From Actinomycetes bacterium (GTDB lineage: Bacteria > Actinomycetota > Actinomycetes > Actinomycetales > Dermatophilaceae), in the NCBI GenBank assembly GCA_023420415.1, contig JAEZWF010000018.1:68300-132299 (forward strand): a stretch of DNA of 64,000 nt, in the 5' to 3' direction. Of this stretch, positions 30,741 through 39,734 are shown one piece after another. The notes below the pieces were generated by a model that was not told where the DNA came from, did not search any database, and worked only from the letters and a program-made list of their open reading frames with translations. Within the stretch, counting starts at the first letter, position 1. Every line of letters starts with the position of its first letter. A program made the position numbers and the translations under genes.

Positions 30741-32132
30741 ATGGCCAGCAGGGACAGTAACTCTGTGCCCTCGTACGCCGAGGTGCTGCGGACACCGGCA
30801 TACCTGCAGGTCTTCCTGGCGGCGACGTTCTCCACCTGGGGTGACTACATCGCCCGGGTCGCGGCGGCCGCGATCGTCTTCAGCTGGACGGGGTCCGCGG
30901 TCGCGACGGCGGCGACCTTCGCCGTGTCGCTGATCCCGACCATCCTCGGACGCGGTCTCCTCGGTCCCCTGTGCGACCGGTTTCCCGCCAAGGCCACCAT
31001 GGTCGTCACGCACTTCGTCCGGGCCGTCATCGTCGGCCTGCTGATCCTGACCGTGGCCACCACCAGGTCTGTGGCGCTGGTGCTGGTGCTGGTCTTCCTG
31101 CTCGAGTTCGTCGGCGGACCAGCCATCACCGCGTCGCAGATGATCCTCACCGAGGTCTTTGCCCACGACCGACGGCTCTACGCCAAGGGGCTCGGGCTGG
31201 GCATCCTCGCCGGGCAGATCAACCAGGCCATCGGGCTGGCGGTGGGTGGCGTGATCGTGAGCTCGCTCGGCCACCTGCCGACCCTCGCGCTCGATGCCGC
31301 CGCGTTCGTCATCGGTGCCCTGCTGCTGATGACGGTGCGGCTGCGCCCCGTACCACCCGTCGCCAGCTCGAACTTCTTCCGCGACCTGGCCGGTGGGTGG
31401 CGTCAGATCCAGGGCGACCGGGTCCTCACCCGACTGCTCCTGCTGTCGCTGACGGCCACGTTGGCCATCTCGGCGCCCGAGGCCGTCGCGCTGCCCTACG
31501 CCGACGCCGCCACCCACAACGAGTCGTCGAGCTGGGGCGGACTGCTGATGGCCGCGCCCATCCTCGGCACGGTCCTCGGTCTCGTCCTCATCGGCCGGCT
31601 CCCGGCCGAGCGGCAGTCGGCCAACATCATGCGTCTGGCATTGCTGATGCCCCTGCCGCTGCTGGTGACGATCTTCCAGCCGCCGCTGTGGGTCGTGTGG
31701 CTCGCGTGGTTCGCGTGCGGTGCGTTGCAGGCCTTCATGCTGCCGTTGCAGGCGGCGTTCACGCTGCTCGTGCCCACGGCCCTGCGCGGGCGCGTCTTCG
31801 GGCTCGCCGGCGCGGTGTCGGTCGGGGTGAGTGGCGTCAGCTTCCTGCTGGCCGGCTGGATCTCCGAGCACACCTCACCGGCCGCTTCGGTCGGCATCTG
31901 CGCCGTGGTCACCCTCGGCATCCTCATCCTCCTGGCGGCCCGCTGGCCCAAGGACGAGGTGGCCGGCAGCATCGAGGCCACCTTCGCCGAACCCGAGATC
32001 CGCAGCGAGACCGAGAACCAGACCCAGACCCAGGCGCAGACCCAGCCCGGGACGGAGCCAAATCCGCAGCCGCAGCCGCAGACCCGGGCCTCCGTGCCGC
32101 CGGTCAACCGGGAGCGCACTTCCGGAGGCTGA
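30741..32132 (+). CDS. MFS transporter with a low-complexity C-terminal tail
   Basis: The 463-residue product starts at ATG 30741. Twelve membrane segments can be followed, from YLQVFLAATFSTWGDYIARV to ICAVVTLGILILLAARW. The family loop between segments 2 and 3 reads GRGLLGPLCDRFPAKATMVV, the usual G-x-x-D-R pattern, as in MFS_3-like efflux proteins. After residue 415 the chain ends in a hydrophilic Gln/Thr/Pro-rich tail (ETENQTQTQAQTQPGTEPNP), coded by repeats of CAGACCCAG. The substrate is unknown. Confidence 0.85.
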   Translation: MASRDSNSVPSYAEVLRTPAYLQVFLAATFSTWGDYIARVAAAAIVFSWTGSAVATAATFAVSLIPTILGRGLLGPLCDRFPAKATMVVTHFVRAVIVGLLILTVATTRSVALVLVLVFLLEFVGGPAITASQMILTEVFAHDRRLYAKGLGLGILAGQINQAIGLAVGGVIVSSLGHLPTLALDAAAFVIGALLLMTVRLRPVPPVASSNFFRDLAGGWRQIQGDRVLTRLLLLSLTATLAISAPEAVALPYADAATHNESSSWGGLLMAAPILGTVLGLVLIGRLPAERQSANIMRLALLMPLPLLVTIFQPPLWVVWLAWFACGALQAFMLPLQAAFTLLVPTALRGRVFGLAGAVSVGVSGVSFLLAGWISEHTSPAASVGICAVVTLGILILLAARWPKDEVAGSIEATFAEPEIRSETENQTQTQAQTQPGTEPNPQPQPQTRASVPPVNRERTSGG

Positions 32133-32162
32133 GACCGGCGTCGGCCGCTGCGGCGGGCGACC

Positions 32163-32168
32163 TAGAAT
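32163..32168 (+). promoter_or_regulatory. -10 element of the histidine operon
   Basis: TAGAAT ends eight bases before the hisD ATG at 32177. No convincing -35 is seen. The hisD transcript is probably leaderless. Confidence 0.55.
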
Positions 32169-32176
32169 CGGGCACC

Positions 32177-33526
32177 ATGATGTCCACGATCGACCTGCGG
32201 GGACGCCGGCCCGGCGCCCGCGAGCTGCGCCAGCTCCTGCCGCGTGCGGAGTTCGACGTTGCGGCGGCTGTCGAGACCGTCCGCCCGATCTGTGCCGACG
32301 TCCAGCATCGCGGCGCCCCCGCCCTCTACGACCTGGGGGAGCGTCTCGACGGCGTCCGCCCCCCGACGCTGCGCGTGCCCACCGCCCTACTTCAGGCTGC
32401 GCTCGACCAGCTCGACCCGCAGGTACGAGCCGCCCTGGACGAGGCGATCGCGCGCGCCCGCCTCGTCCACGAGCGCCAGCTCCCCAACAGCGAGTCGGTG
32501 CCCGTCACCGAGGGCGGGCACGTCACCAACAGCTGGGTCCCGGTCGACCGCGTCGGCCTCTACGTGCCCGGTGGTCGCGCGGTCTACCCCTCCAGCGTCG
32601 TCATGAACGTCGTCCCCGCGCAGGTCGCCGGTGTCGGCTCGCTCGCGGTCGCCAGCCCGCCGCAGCGGGAGAACACCGGTGAGTTCGCCGGATACCCGCA
32701 CCCCACCGTGCTCGCCGCGTGCGCCCTCCTCGGGGTGGACGAGGTGTATGCCGTGGGCGGCGCCCAGGCGGTCGCGGCCTTCGCGTACGGGTTCGCCGAC
32801 GAGACCGACGTGGTCGACGGGTCGCCGGTCGAGTGCGCCCCCGTCAGCCTCGTCACCGGTCCCGGCAACATCTACGTCGCCGCCGCCAAGCGCCACCTCA
32901 AGGGGCTCATCGGCATCGACGCCGAAGCCGGGCCCACCGAGATCATGGTCCTGGCCGACGACACCGCCGACCCGGTCCACGTCGCTGCCGACCTCATCTC
33001 CCAGGCCGAGCACGACCCGCAGGCTGCCTCGGTGCTCGTCACCGCCAGCACCGCGCTGGCCGACGCCGTCGCCGCCGAGCTGGCGCGTCGCGTCGCCGCC
33101 ACCAAGCACTCCGAGCGAGTGACGCAGGCCCTGTCCGGTCGCCAGTCCGGCGTCGTCCTCGTTGACGACCTCGACGCCGGCTTCGACGTCGTCAACGCCT
33201 ACGGCGCCGAGCACCTCGAGCTCCAGGTCGACAACGCGGCGCCGCTCGCGTCGCAGCGGGTCCGCAACGCCGGAGCCGTCTTCGTGGGCGCGTACGCACC
33301 GGTGAGCCTCGGGGACTACCTCGCCGGGTCCAACCACGTCCTGCCGACCGGCGGGTGTGCGTGCCACAGCAGTGGTCTGTCGGTGCACTCGTTCCTGCGG
33401 TCGATGCAGGTCATCGACTACGGCCCCGCCGCGCTGCGCGAGGTCGCCGACCAGGTCGTCGCGCTCGCCCAGGCCGAGGACCTGCCCGCCCACGGCGAAG
33501 CGGTCCGCGCCCGCTTCGACGCCTGA
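32177..33526 (+). CDS. hisD: histidinol dehydrogenase
   Basis: The 449-residue product oxidises L-histidinol to histidine in the last step of the pathway. Blocks include the N-terminal helices, VPVDRVGLYVPGGRAVYPSS, NAYGAEHLELQVDN and the metal and catalytic region SQAEHDPQAASVLVT, with GPTEIMVLADDTADPVHVAA before it and NHVLPTGGCACHSSGLSVHS near the end. Two ATG codons stand at 32177 and 32180; the first is used here. It is the first gene of the his cluster; hisC begins two bases after its stop. Confidence 0.95.
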   Translation: MMSTIDLRGRRPGARELRQLLPRAEFDVAAAVETVRPICADVQHRGAPALYDLGERLDGVRPPTLRVPTALLQAALDQLDPQVRAALDEAIARARLVHERQLPNSESVPVTEGGHVTNSWVPVDRVGLYVPGGRAVYPSSVVMNVVPAQVAGVGSLAVASPPQRENTGEFAGYPHPTVLAACALLGVDEVYAVGGAQAVAAFAYGFADETDVVDGSPVECAPVSLVTGPGNIYVAAAKRHLKGLIGIDAEAGPTEIMVLADDTADPVHVAADLISQAEHDPQAASVLVTASTALADAVAAELARRVAATKHSERVTQALSGRQSGVVLVDDLDAGFDVVNAYGAEHLELQVDNAAPLASQRVRNAGAVFVGAYAPVSLGDYLAGSNHVLPTGGCACHSSGLSVHSFLRSMQVIDYGPAALREVADQVVALAQAEDLPAHGEAVRARFDA

Positions 33527-33528
33527 CG

Positions 33529-34665
33529 ATGGATGTCGCCTTGACCGAACCGGCCGACCTCCAGTCGCTGCTGCGCGCCGACCTGCGGGGCGGCACGCCC
33601 TACGGCGCACCCCAGCTCGACGTGCCCGTCCGGCTCAACACCAACGAGAACTCCTACGACGTACCCACAGAGGTCGTCGAGGAGATCGGGCGCGCGGTGA
33701 CCGCCGCTGCTCCCCACCTCAACCGCTACCCCGACCGGGAGTTCACCGACCTGCGCACTGCCCTCGCGGCATACCTCGCCACCACCTCGGGTGTCGACGT
33801 GACGCCCGGACAGGTCTGGGCCGGCAACGGGTCCAACGAGGTGCTCCAGCACCTCGTCCTCGCCTTCGGCGGACCGGACCGCACCGCGCTCGGGTTCACG
33901 CCGGCCTACTCGATGCACCCCATCATCAGCCGCTCCGTGGGCACCACGTGGGTCGACGGGCTGCGCGGGCAGGGCGGGCAGGCGTTCGACCTCACCGTCG
34001 ACAGTGCCGTCGCCCAGGTGCACGAGCACGAGCCGAACCTCGTCTTCCTCTGCTCACCGAACAACCCCACCGGCACCGCGCTCGACCTCGACGTCGTGGA
34101 GGCGGTGTATGCCGCGGCCCCCCGGGCCGTGGTCGTGGTGGACGAGGCGTATGCCGAGTTCGCCCGACCGGGGACCCCGAGCGCGCTGACCCTGCTCGAG
34201 GGGCGGCCGCGGCTCGTCGTCACCCGCACCATGAGCAAGGCGTTCGCTTTCGCCGGTGGACGCCTCGGTTACCTCGCGGCCGACGCCGAGCTGGCCGACG
34301 CGCTGCGGCTCGTGCGCCTGCCCTACCACCTGTCGGCGCCCACGCAGGCGATCGCGCTCGCGGCACTGCGCCATGCCGACCTCATGCTCGCGACCGTCGA
34401 GGCGATCAAGACCCAGCGCGACCGCATGGTCACCGAGCTGGCGGCGATGGCTCTCGACCCGGTGCCGAGCGACGCCAACTTCGTCCTGTTCGGCGGCCTC
34501 GCCGACGCGGGCGCGACGTGGCGGGCGCTGCTCGAGCGGGGTGTGCTGGTGAGGGACGTCGGCATTCCCCACTATCTTCGTGTCACGGCCGGGACCCCGG
34601 CCGAGACGGATGCGTTCCTCGGTGCCATGGCCGAGGTCGTGGGCAAGGACAGGAGCGAGCGGTGA
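33529..34665 (+). CDS. hisC: histidinol-phosphate aminotransferase
   Basis: The 378-residue product is a PLP-dependent transaminase of the histidine pathway. It shows the N-terminal recognition segment VRLNTNENSYDVPTEVVEEI, the glycine-rich GNGSNEVLQHLVLAFGG, FLCSPNNPTGTALDLDVVEA and VVVDEAYAEF. The PLP lysine is in TRTMSKAFAFAGGRLGYLAA, and the C-terminal arginine is in HYLRVTAGTPAETDAFL. The start ATG 33529 follows the hisD stop by two bases. Confidence 0.94.
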   Translation: MDVALTEPADLQSLLRADLRGGTPYGAPQLDVPVRLNTNENSYDVPTEVVEEIGRAVTAAAPHLNRYPDREFTDLRTALAAYLATTSGVDVTPGQVWAGNGSNEVLQHLVLAFGGPDRTALGFTPAYSMHPIISRSVGTTWVDGLRGQGGQAFDLTVDSAVAQVHEHEPNLVFLCSPNNPTGTALDLDVVEAVYAAAPRAVVVVDEAYAEFARPGTPSALTLLEGRPRLVVTRTMSKAFAFAGGRLGYLAADAELADALRLVRLPYHLSAPTQAIALAALRHADLMLATVEAIKTQRDRMVTELAAMALDPVPSDANFVLFGGLADAGATWRALLERGVLVRDVGIPHYLRVTAGTPAETDAFLGAMAEVVGKDRSER

Positions 34666-35276
34666 CCGCAGCGGACCGCACGGCGGCCCTGAGCAGGACG
34701 ACGTCGGAGTCGAGCGTCGAGCTCGAGCTCAACCTCGACGGCACCGGCCAGTCCGACATCGACACGGGGGTGCGGTTCTACGACCACATGCTCGCCTCGC
34801 TCGCGAAGCACTCGCTCATCGACCTGCGGGTCAAGGCCACCGGTGACGTCGACGTCGACGCGCACCACACGGTCGAGGACGTCGCGATCGTGCTCGGCGA
34901 CGCACTGCGCGAGGCGCTCGGCGACAAGAGCGGAATCGCCCGGTTCGGTGACGCGACCGTGCCGCTGGACGAGGCGCTCGCCCAGGCTGTCGTCGACGTG
35001 GCCGGCCGCCCCTATGTCGTGCACACCGGCGAGCCCGACGGCCAGCAGTACGTCCTCATCGGTGGCCACTTCACCGGGTCCATGACCCGGCACGTCTGGG
35101 AGTCGCTGGCCGGCCGGGCGGGCATCGCCCTGCACGTGCGCGTGCTGTCCGGACGCGACCCGCACCACATCGTCGAGGCGCAGTTCAAGGCCGTGGCGCG
35201 TGCCCTGCGCGCCGCCGTGGCACGCGACGAGCGAGTCGTCGGGGTGCCCAGCGCGAAGGGCAGCCTCTCCACGTGA
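34662..35276 (+). CDS. hisB: imidazoleglycerol-phosphate dehydratase
   Basis: The 204-residue product starts at GTG 34662, overlapping the hisC stop by four bases. It dehydrates imidazole glycerol phosphate. The two metal-binding halves show FYDHMLASLAKHSLIDLRVK and VDVDAHHTVEDVAIVLGDAL, then GGHFTGSMTRHVWESLAGRA and GRDPHHIVEAQFKAVARALR. This is the single-function form without a phosphatase domain, as usual in actinobacteria. Confidence 0.95.
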   Translation: MTAADRTAALSRTTSESSVELELNLDGTGQSDIDTGVRFYDHMLASLAKHSLIDLRVKATGDVDVDAHHTVEDVAIVLGDALREALGDKSGIARFGDATVPLDEALAQAVVDVAGRPYVVHTGEPDGQQYVLIGGHFTGSMTRHVWESLAGRAGIALHVRVLSGRDPHHIVEAQFKAVARALRAAVARDERVVGVPSAKGSLST

Positions 35277-35896
35277 ACGAGCGGTGGCAGCCGGCGCAGT
35301 CGCGCGGGCTGCTCCTGGTGCCCGGCGAGCCCGCGCCCGCGCAGGCCTGGGTCCGCACCGGGCTCGTCGCCTGCCAGGTCGTCGACCGCGGGCGTTGGAC
35401 GGCACTGGTCCCCGTCGAGGACCGCTCGCGCGCCCAAGAGCCTTACGACGACGCCGCGACGGTGCTCGTCTCGCGGCCCCTGCCGCGCAAGCTGCGCCCG
35501 GCCCTGGGGGTGCTGCACGTCGACCACCGCGCCGCCGTGGTCGTGCAGCCCGCCGGGATGCGGCACCAACCGCGCTGGCTGGTGTGGGAGCCCGGTGCAG
35601 GTCACGTGCGCACGCCCGGCCTCGACCTCGCGACCCCGGACGACCTCGCCGAGACGGCCGGCCGACCCGGTGCGGCGCGCGACGTGGCGCAGGTCGTCAC
35701 CGACCGGTCCGGCGACGCCGTGCGCCTGCTCACCGACCTGCTGACCGTGCTGGGCCTTCCCGGCGCCGACCTGCTCGGCCGGCACACCGGGCTGCGCGGT
35801 CAGGTCGTGGCGCCCACCGCCCAGGCCGTCGAGCGGTTCGACGTCCGGATGGCCGAGATCGCCCGGCACCACCGCGAGCTGGAGGACAACACGTGA
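35273..35896 (+). CDS. unknown protein inside the histidine operon
   Basis: The 207-residue product starts at GTG 35273, overlapping hisB by four bases, and its end overlaps hisH by four bases. It contains ARGLLL-like and beta-rich segments: SRGLLLVPGEPAPAQAWVRT, RWTALVPVEDRSRAQEPYDD, HRAAVVVQPAGMRHQPRWLV and a helical second half (DLLTVLGLPGADLL, then VERFDVRMAEIARHHRELED). No catalytic motif or membrane segment is visible. Its strict position between hisB and hisH shows it is co-translated with histidine enzymes. A related protein occurs there in other Micrococcales, by recollection, but I know of no function. Confidence 0.75.
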   Translation: MNERWQPAQSRGLLLVPGEPAPAQAWVRTGLVACQVVDRGRWTALVPVEDRSRAQEPYDDAATVLVSRPLPRKLRPALGVLHVDHRAAVVVQPAGMRHQPRWLVWEPGAGHVRTPGLDLATPDDLAETAGRPGAARDVAQVVTDRSGDAVRLLTDLLTVLGLPGADLLGRHTGLRGQVVAPTAQAVERFDVRMAEIARHHRELEDNT

Positions 35897-36540
35897 GCCG
35901 AGCCAACCCGCGGGTGGTCGTCCTCGACTACGGCAGTGGCAACGTGCACTCGGCCGTGCGCGCGCTCGAGCACGTCGGTGCGCAGGTGCAGCTGACCGCG
36001 GACCGCACGCTGGCCCAGGACGCGGACGGCCTGTTCGTGCCCGGCGTCGGCAACTTCCACGCCTGCATGCGTGGGCTCCGGGCGGCCGACGGCCCACGCA
36101 TCATCGAGACCCGGCTGGCCGGCGGACGCCCGGTGCTCGGTGTCTGCGTCGGCATGCAGGTCATGTTCGACGGCTCCGACGAGCCGAGCGACGCACCGGT
36201 CGACGGGCTGGGCGAGTGGCCGGGCCAAGTCGCGCGCCTGGCCGCGGACGTCGTCCCCCACATGGGCTGGTCACCGCTGGAGGTGGCCGAGGGGTCGCGG
36301 CTGTTCGCCGGCGTCGAGGGGGAGCGCTTCTACTTCGTGCACTCGTATGCCGCGCCGCGGTGGACGCTCGAGGCCACCGGGCCCTTTGAGGTCGTCGCGC
36401 CGTTGGTGACGTGGGCGGAGCACGGCGACCGTTTCGTCGCGGCCGTCGAGAACGGGCCGCTCGCCGCCACCCAGTTCCACCCCGAGAAGTCCGGCGAGGC
36501 CGGCCTCACCCTCCTCGAGAACTGGGTGCGGTCACTGTGA
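35893..36540 (+). CDS. hisH: imidazole glycerol phosphate synthase, glutamine amidotransferase subunit
   Basis: The 215-residue product starts at GTG 35893 in a four-base overlap. It hydrolyses glutamine and passes ammonia to HisF. The class I triad is seen in GVCVGMQVMFDG (cysteine), and ATQFHPEKSGEAG (histidine and glutamate). Other blocks are VVVLDYGSGNVHSAVRALEH and LFVPGVGNFHACMRGLRAAD. HisF is not in this window, so the partner is encoded elsewhere. Confidence 0.95.
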   Translation: MSRANPRVVVLDYGSGNVHSAVRALEHVGAQVQLTADRTLAQDADGLFVPGVGNFHACMRGLRAADGPRIIETRLAGGRPVLGVCVGMQVMFDGSDEPSDAPVDGLGEWPGQVARLAADVVPHMGWSPLEVAEGSRLFAGVEGERFYFVHSYAAPRWTLEATGPFEVVAPLVTWAEHGDRFVAAVENGPLAATQFHPEKSGEAGLTLLENWVRSL

Positions 36541-36584
36541 CGAGCGCCCGCCACACCTCGATCTCCGCAACGGAAGGACACCCG

Positions 36585-37322
36585 ATGACCGACCAGCCGA
36601 GGCTGGAGCTGCTCCCCGCCGTCGACGTGCAGGACGGCCGCGCCGTCCAGCTGGTGCAGGGCGTCGCCGGCAGCGGCGGCGAGTTCGGCGACCCGTGGGA
36701 GGCCGCGCTGGCCTGGCAGGAGCAGGGCGCGCAGTGGCTGCACCTCGTCGACCTCGACGCGGCATTCGGCCGGGGCTCCAACCGTGAGCTGCTCGCCTCC
36801 ATCGTCGGGCGCCTCGACCTCCAGGTGGAGATGAGCGGCGGCATCCGCGACGCCGAGTCGCTCGAGGCCGCACTCGCGACCGGCTGCCGACGGGTCAACC
36901 TCGGCACCGCCGCCCTGGAGGACCCCGACTGGACCGCGTCCGCCATCGCCGAGCACGGCGACCGGGTGGCGGTCGGGCTCGACGTGCGCGGTACGACGCT
37001 GGCCGCGCGCGGCTGGACCCAGGAGGGCGGCGACCTCTGGGAGACCCTGGAGCGGCTGGACCGCGAGGGCTGCGAGCGCTACGTCGTCACCGACGTCAAC
37101 AAGGACGGCATGCTCAAGGGGCCCAACCTCGACCTGCTGCGCGACGTCTGCGCCCGCACCGACCGCCCGGTCGTGGCGTCCGGTGGTGTCTCGACGCTGG
37201 AGGACATCGCGGCGATCCGTGGCCTGGTGCCCGATGGCGTCGAGGGTGCGATCGTCGGCTCGGCGCTCTACCGCGGGGCGTTCACGCTGCCGCAGGCGCT
37301 CGACGTGGCAGGCCGGCCGTGA
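36585..37322 (+). CDS. priA: bifunctional HisA/TrpF isomerase (PriA)
   Basis: The 245-residue barrel starts at ATG 36585, 44 bases after hisH, with GGAAGGA upstream. In actinobacteria lacking trpF this enzyme serves both histidine and tryptophan synthesis. Signatures: LLPAVDVQDGRAVQLVQGVA, LHLVDLDAAFGRGSNRELLA, VEMSGGIRDAESLEAALATG, DRVAVGLDVRGTTLAARGWT, YVVTDVNKDGMLKGPNLDLL and VVASGGVSTLEDIAAIRGLV. The two phosphate loops and catalytic aspartates are present. Calling it PriA rather than plain HisA rests on the lineage. Confidence 0.9.
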   Translation: MTDQPRLELLPAVDVQDGRAVQLVQGVAGSGGEFGDPWEAALAWQEQGAQWLHLVDLDAAFGRGSNRELLASIVGRLDLQVEMSGGIRDAESLEAALATGCRRVNLGTAALEDPDWTASAIAEHGDRVAVGLDVRGTTLAARGWTQEGGDLWETLERLDREGCERYVVTDVNKDGMLKGPNLDLLRDVCARTDRPVVASGGVSTLEDIAAIRGLVPDGVEGAIVGSALYRGAFTLPQALDVAGRP

Positions 37323-38041
37323 CCGGCGGTCACGACTCGGCCGGCATCCCCTTCGGGGGCCGTGAGCTGACCGGCACCGGCTTCGACGGTGACACCGGCT
37401 CCGCCGATGCGGCGCTCGAGGCGGCCCTCTCCGACCCGGCCGACGAGCGCGCGCTCATGACAGCCGTCGCGGCGGCACGGTTCATCGTGCCCATCGTCGC
37501 CGAGCCGGCCGAGGTCGACGACAGCGGCGAGCTCGCCGTCGAGAAGCAGACCGACATGGCCGCGGTCACCCTCGTCGCACCTGACGGCACGCGCGCGCTG
37601 CCCGTGTTCACCTCGGTCGCGGCGCTGGCCACCTGGGACCCGGCAGCCCGTCCCGTGCCGGTCACCGCCGCGCGGGCCGCGCAGGCGGCCGTGTCCGAGC
37701 GCTGCGACGTCATGGTGGTCGACGTGGCCGGTCCCCGCACGGTCGCGCTGCGGCCGAGCATGGTGTGGGCGCTGGCGCAGCAACGCGACTGGCTGCCCGC
37801 CCACGAGGACGTCGTCGTCGAGCGCGCGGTCGAGTCGGCCACACGCGAACGCGAGGAGGTCGCGGCATACGCCATCGAGGGCGGGGCCCCGGGCGAAGGC
37901 GTGCTGCGAGTCGTCCTCGAGCTGCGCCCCGGGCTCACGTCCGAGCAGGTGCAGGAGGTCGCGACCTCGGTGGGCGAGCGGCTCGCCACCGACGGCGAGG
38001 TCCGCGCTCGCATCGACGGGCTGGCGTTCTCGATCCGCTGA
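37319..38041 (+). CDS. SseB-family protein
   Basis: The 240-residue product starts at GTG 37319, overlapping priA by four bases. The N-terminal SseB-like domain has ADAALEAALSDPADERALMT, RFIVPIVAEPAEVD, then MAAVTLVAPDGTRALPVFTS and VAALATWDPAARPVPVTAAR. The C-terminal half continues with a charged helical region. SseB-domain proteins are widespread in actinobacteria and follow hisA/priA regularly, but no biochemical role is established. It is the last gene of the histidine unit here. Confidence 0.82.
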   Translation: MTGGHDSAGIPFGGRELTGTGFDGDTGSADAALEAALSDPADERALMTAVAAARFIVPIVAEPAEVDDSGELAVEKQTDMAAVTLVAPDGTRALPVFTSVAALATWDPAARPVPVTAARAAQAAVSERCDVMVVDVAGPRTVALRPSMVWALAQQRDWLPAHEDVVVERAVESATREREEVAAYAIEGGAPGEGVLRVVLELRPGLTSEQVQEVATSVGERLATDGEVRARIDGLAFSIR

Positions 38042-38047
38042 CGCGGG

Positions 38048-38377
38048 TCAGCCGTGTGGCGGCGCCAGCTCGGTCACCGTCACGACCGCCGACACCGGCA
38101 GCGGCGCATAGAGATGGGGAAAGACCTCGCCGGTCTCGGGGTTGCCGACCTCGCGGACGGGCGGCGCGGGCAGCAGATCCTCGTCGATCTCCAACAGCAG
38201 CAACGGTTTCGTGACGTCGGCGTAGAAACGACGGCGGACCGCGGGCCACTGCTGCGCGGTCGAGCAGTGGATGAAACCCTCCTCGGCCAGGGTGCGCCCA
38301 CGGGTCGACTGGTCGTAGCTGCCGGACTGCTGGGCCGCGGCCCAGTGGGGCGACTCGGCGAGGTGATAGATCGTCAC
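38048..38377 (-). CDS. DUF952-family protein
   Basis: The 109-residue product starts at GTG 38377, with TACCCT (38389-38384) six bases upstream. It reads TIYHLAESPHWAAAQQSGSY, LAEEGFIHCSTAQQWPAVRR and KPLLLLEIDEDLLPAPP, then ETGEVFPHLYAPLPV. The conserved EGFIHCS and FPHLYGPL-like blocks define DUF952, a small fold whose role is not known. It is convergent with the SseB gene, six bases apart. Confidence 0.85.
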   Translation of the reverse strand: MTIYHLAESPHWAAAQQSGSYDQSTRGRTLAEEGFIHCSTAQQWPAVRRRFYADVTKPLLLLEIDEDLLPAPPVREVGNPETGEVFPHLYAPLPVSAVVTVTELAPPHG

Positions 38378-38483
38378 GAGCGCAGGGTATGCCGGGTGGT
38401 CGCCGGGGCGTCCGGGGCACCGTCCCGGTGTCAGGGGTGAAACCCGGATGACTGGTGTCGGTGCGCAGTGCCACAGTGGGTGG

Positions 38484-39725
38484 GTGCTGTCCCGCTACCG
38501 CCGCGTCCTCGCGATCCCCGCCGTCCGTCGGGCTCTGGTGCTCGGGCTGCTGGTGCGGATGCCGATCTTCGCCGGTGGTGTCGTCATCACCCTGCACGTC
38601 GTGAGCCACCTCGGCCGGTCCTATGGTGCCGCCGGCCTCGTGTCGGCGGCCGCGACCATCGCCATCGCGATCAGCGGCCCGTGGCGCGGGCGGCTGCTCG
38701 ACCGGATGGGTCTGCGGCGCGTGGTCGTGCCGTCGATCGTCGTCGCCGCGGTGTGCTGGTCGATCGCGCCGTTCGTGCCGTACTGGTGGCTGCTCGGGCT
38801 CGCGGCGCTGGCCGGGCTGTTCGTCATCCCGTCGTTCTCGATCATCCGGCAGGCGATCATCGCCGCGGTCCCCGAGGACGACCGGCGCACCGCCATCTCG
38901 CTGGACTCGGTGGCCGTCGAGCTGTCGTTCATGATCGGCCCTGCGGCGGGGGTGTGGGCCGCGACGGTGTGGTCCACCGACTGGGTCCTGTTCACCATCG
39001 AGATGCTCGGCGTCGCCGCCGGCATACTCCTGTGGGTCGTCGACCCCGCCCTGCACGAGGCGCCCGACGAGACGGCGGACGCCACCGAGGTGCCCGCTGC
39101 CGAGGTGCCTCGGTCGGCGTGGTTCCGGCCAGGCCTCGTCGTGGTGCTGCTCGGCGCGGCGGCCACGACCTTCGTCCTCGGCGGCACCGACATCGGTGTC
39201 GTGGCGGCGCTGCGCGACTTCGACGCCCAGCCCTCGATCGGGTTGGTGCTCGCGGTCTGGGGCTTCGGGTCCCTGCTGGGCGGGCTCGTCTACGGCGGCC
39301 TGCACCGGTCGGTCAACGCCTTCTGGCTGCTCGCCGGTCTCGGCCTGGTGACGTTGCCGATGGCGTTCGCGGTCAACCCACTCACCCTGGCGCTGCTGGC
39401 GTTCGTGGCCGGACTGTTCTGCGCCCCGACCATCACCGCGACGATCGACCAGGTCAGCCGGATGGTCCCGGCCAGCGCCCGCGGCGAGGCCATGGGCTGG
39501 CACGGGTCGTCGATGACCGCGGGCATGGCCGTCGGCGCGCCGGCCGCCGGGTTCGCCATCGACCACCAGGGCTGGCCGGCGGGGTTCGTGGCGGTGGCCC
39601 TGGCCGGTCTCGTGGTGGCGCTGGTGGGCGCGCTCGGCACCTCGACCCGGGCGCGCACCCGTCGCGCGCGGGCCGCGGACACGGGTGCGCAGACGGATGC
39701 GCCGCAAGCCGTGGTCGGTGGATAG
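38484..39725 (+). CDS. MFS transporter
   Basis: A 413-residue product from GTG 38484 is preferred over an ATG at 38448, because the protein begins with a cationic helix before segment 1 (SRYRRVLAIPAVRRALVLGL). Twelve membrane spans are visible, with GPWRGRLLDRMGLRRVVVPS as the loop between spans 2 and 3. LFVIPSFSIIRQAIIAAVPE and a matching C-terminal half follow. A hydrophilic central loop lies near residues 190-210 (PDETADATEVPAAEVPRSAW). It looks like a drug or metabolite exporter. Its TAG stop is also part of the next promoter. Confidence 0.85.
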   Translation: MLSRYRRVLAIPAVRRALVLGLLVRMPIFAGGVVITLHVVSHLGRSYGAAGLVSAAATIAIAISGPWRGRLLDRMGLRRVVVPSIVVAAVCWSIAPFVPYWWLLGLAALAGLFVIPSFSIIRQAIIAAVPEDDRRTAISLDSVAVELSFMIGPAAGVWAATVWSTDWVLFTIEMLGVAAGILLWVVDPALHEAPDETADATEVPAAEVPRSAWFRPGLVVVLLGAAATTFVLGGTDIGVVAALRDFDAQPSIGLVLAVWGFGSLLGGLVYGGLHRSVNAFWLLAGLGLVTLPMAFAVNPLTLALLAFVAGLFCAPTITATIDQVSRMVPASARGEAMGWHGSSMTAGMAVGAPAAGFAIDHQGWPAGFVAVALAGLVVALVGALGTSTRARTRRARAADTGAQTDAPQAVVGG

Positions 39726-39728
39726 CCT
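39723..39728 (+). promoter_or_regulatory. -10 element of the GNAT gene
   Basis: TAGCCT ends six bases before the GTG at 39735. Its first three bases are the stop codon of the MFS gene. Confidence 0.5.
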
Positions 39729-39734
39729 CCCGCC

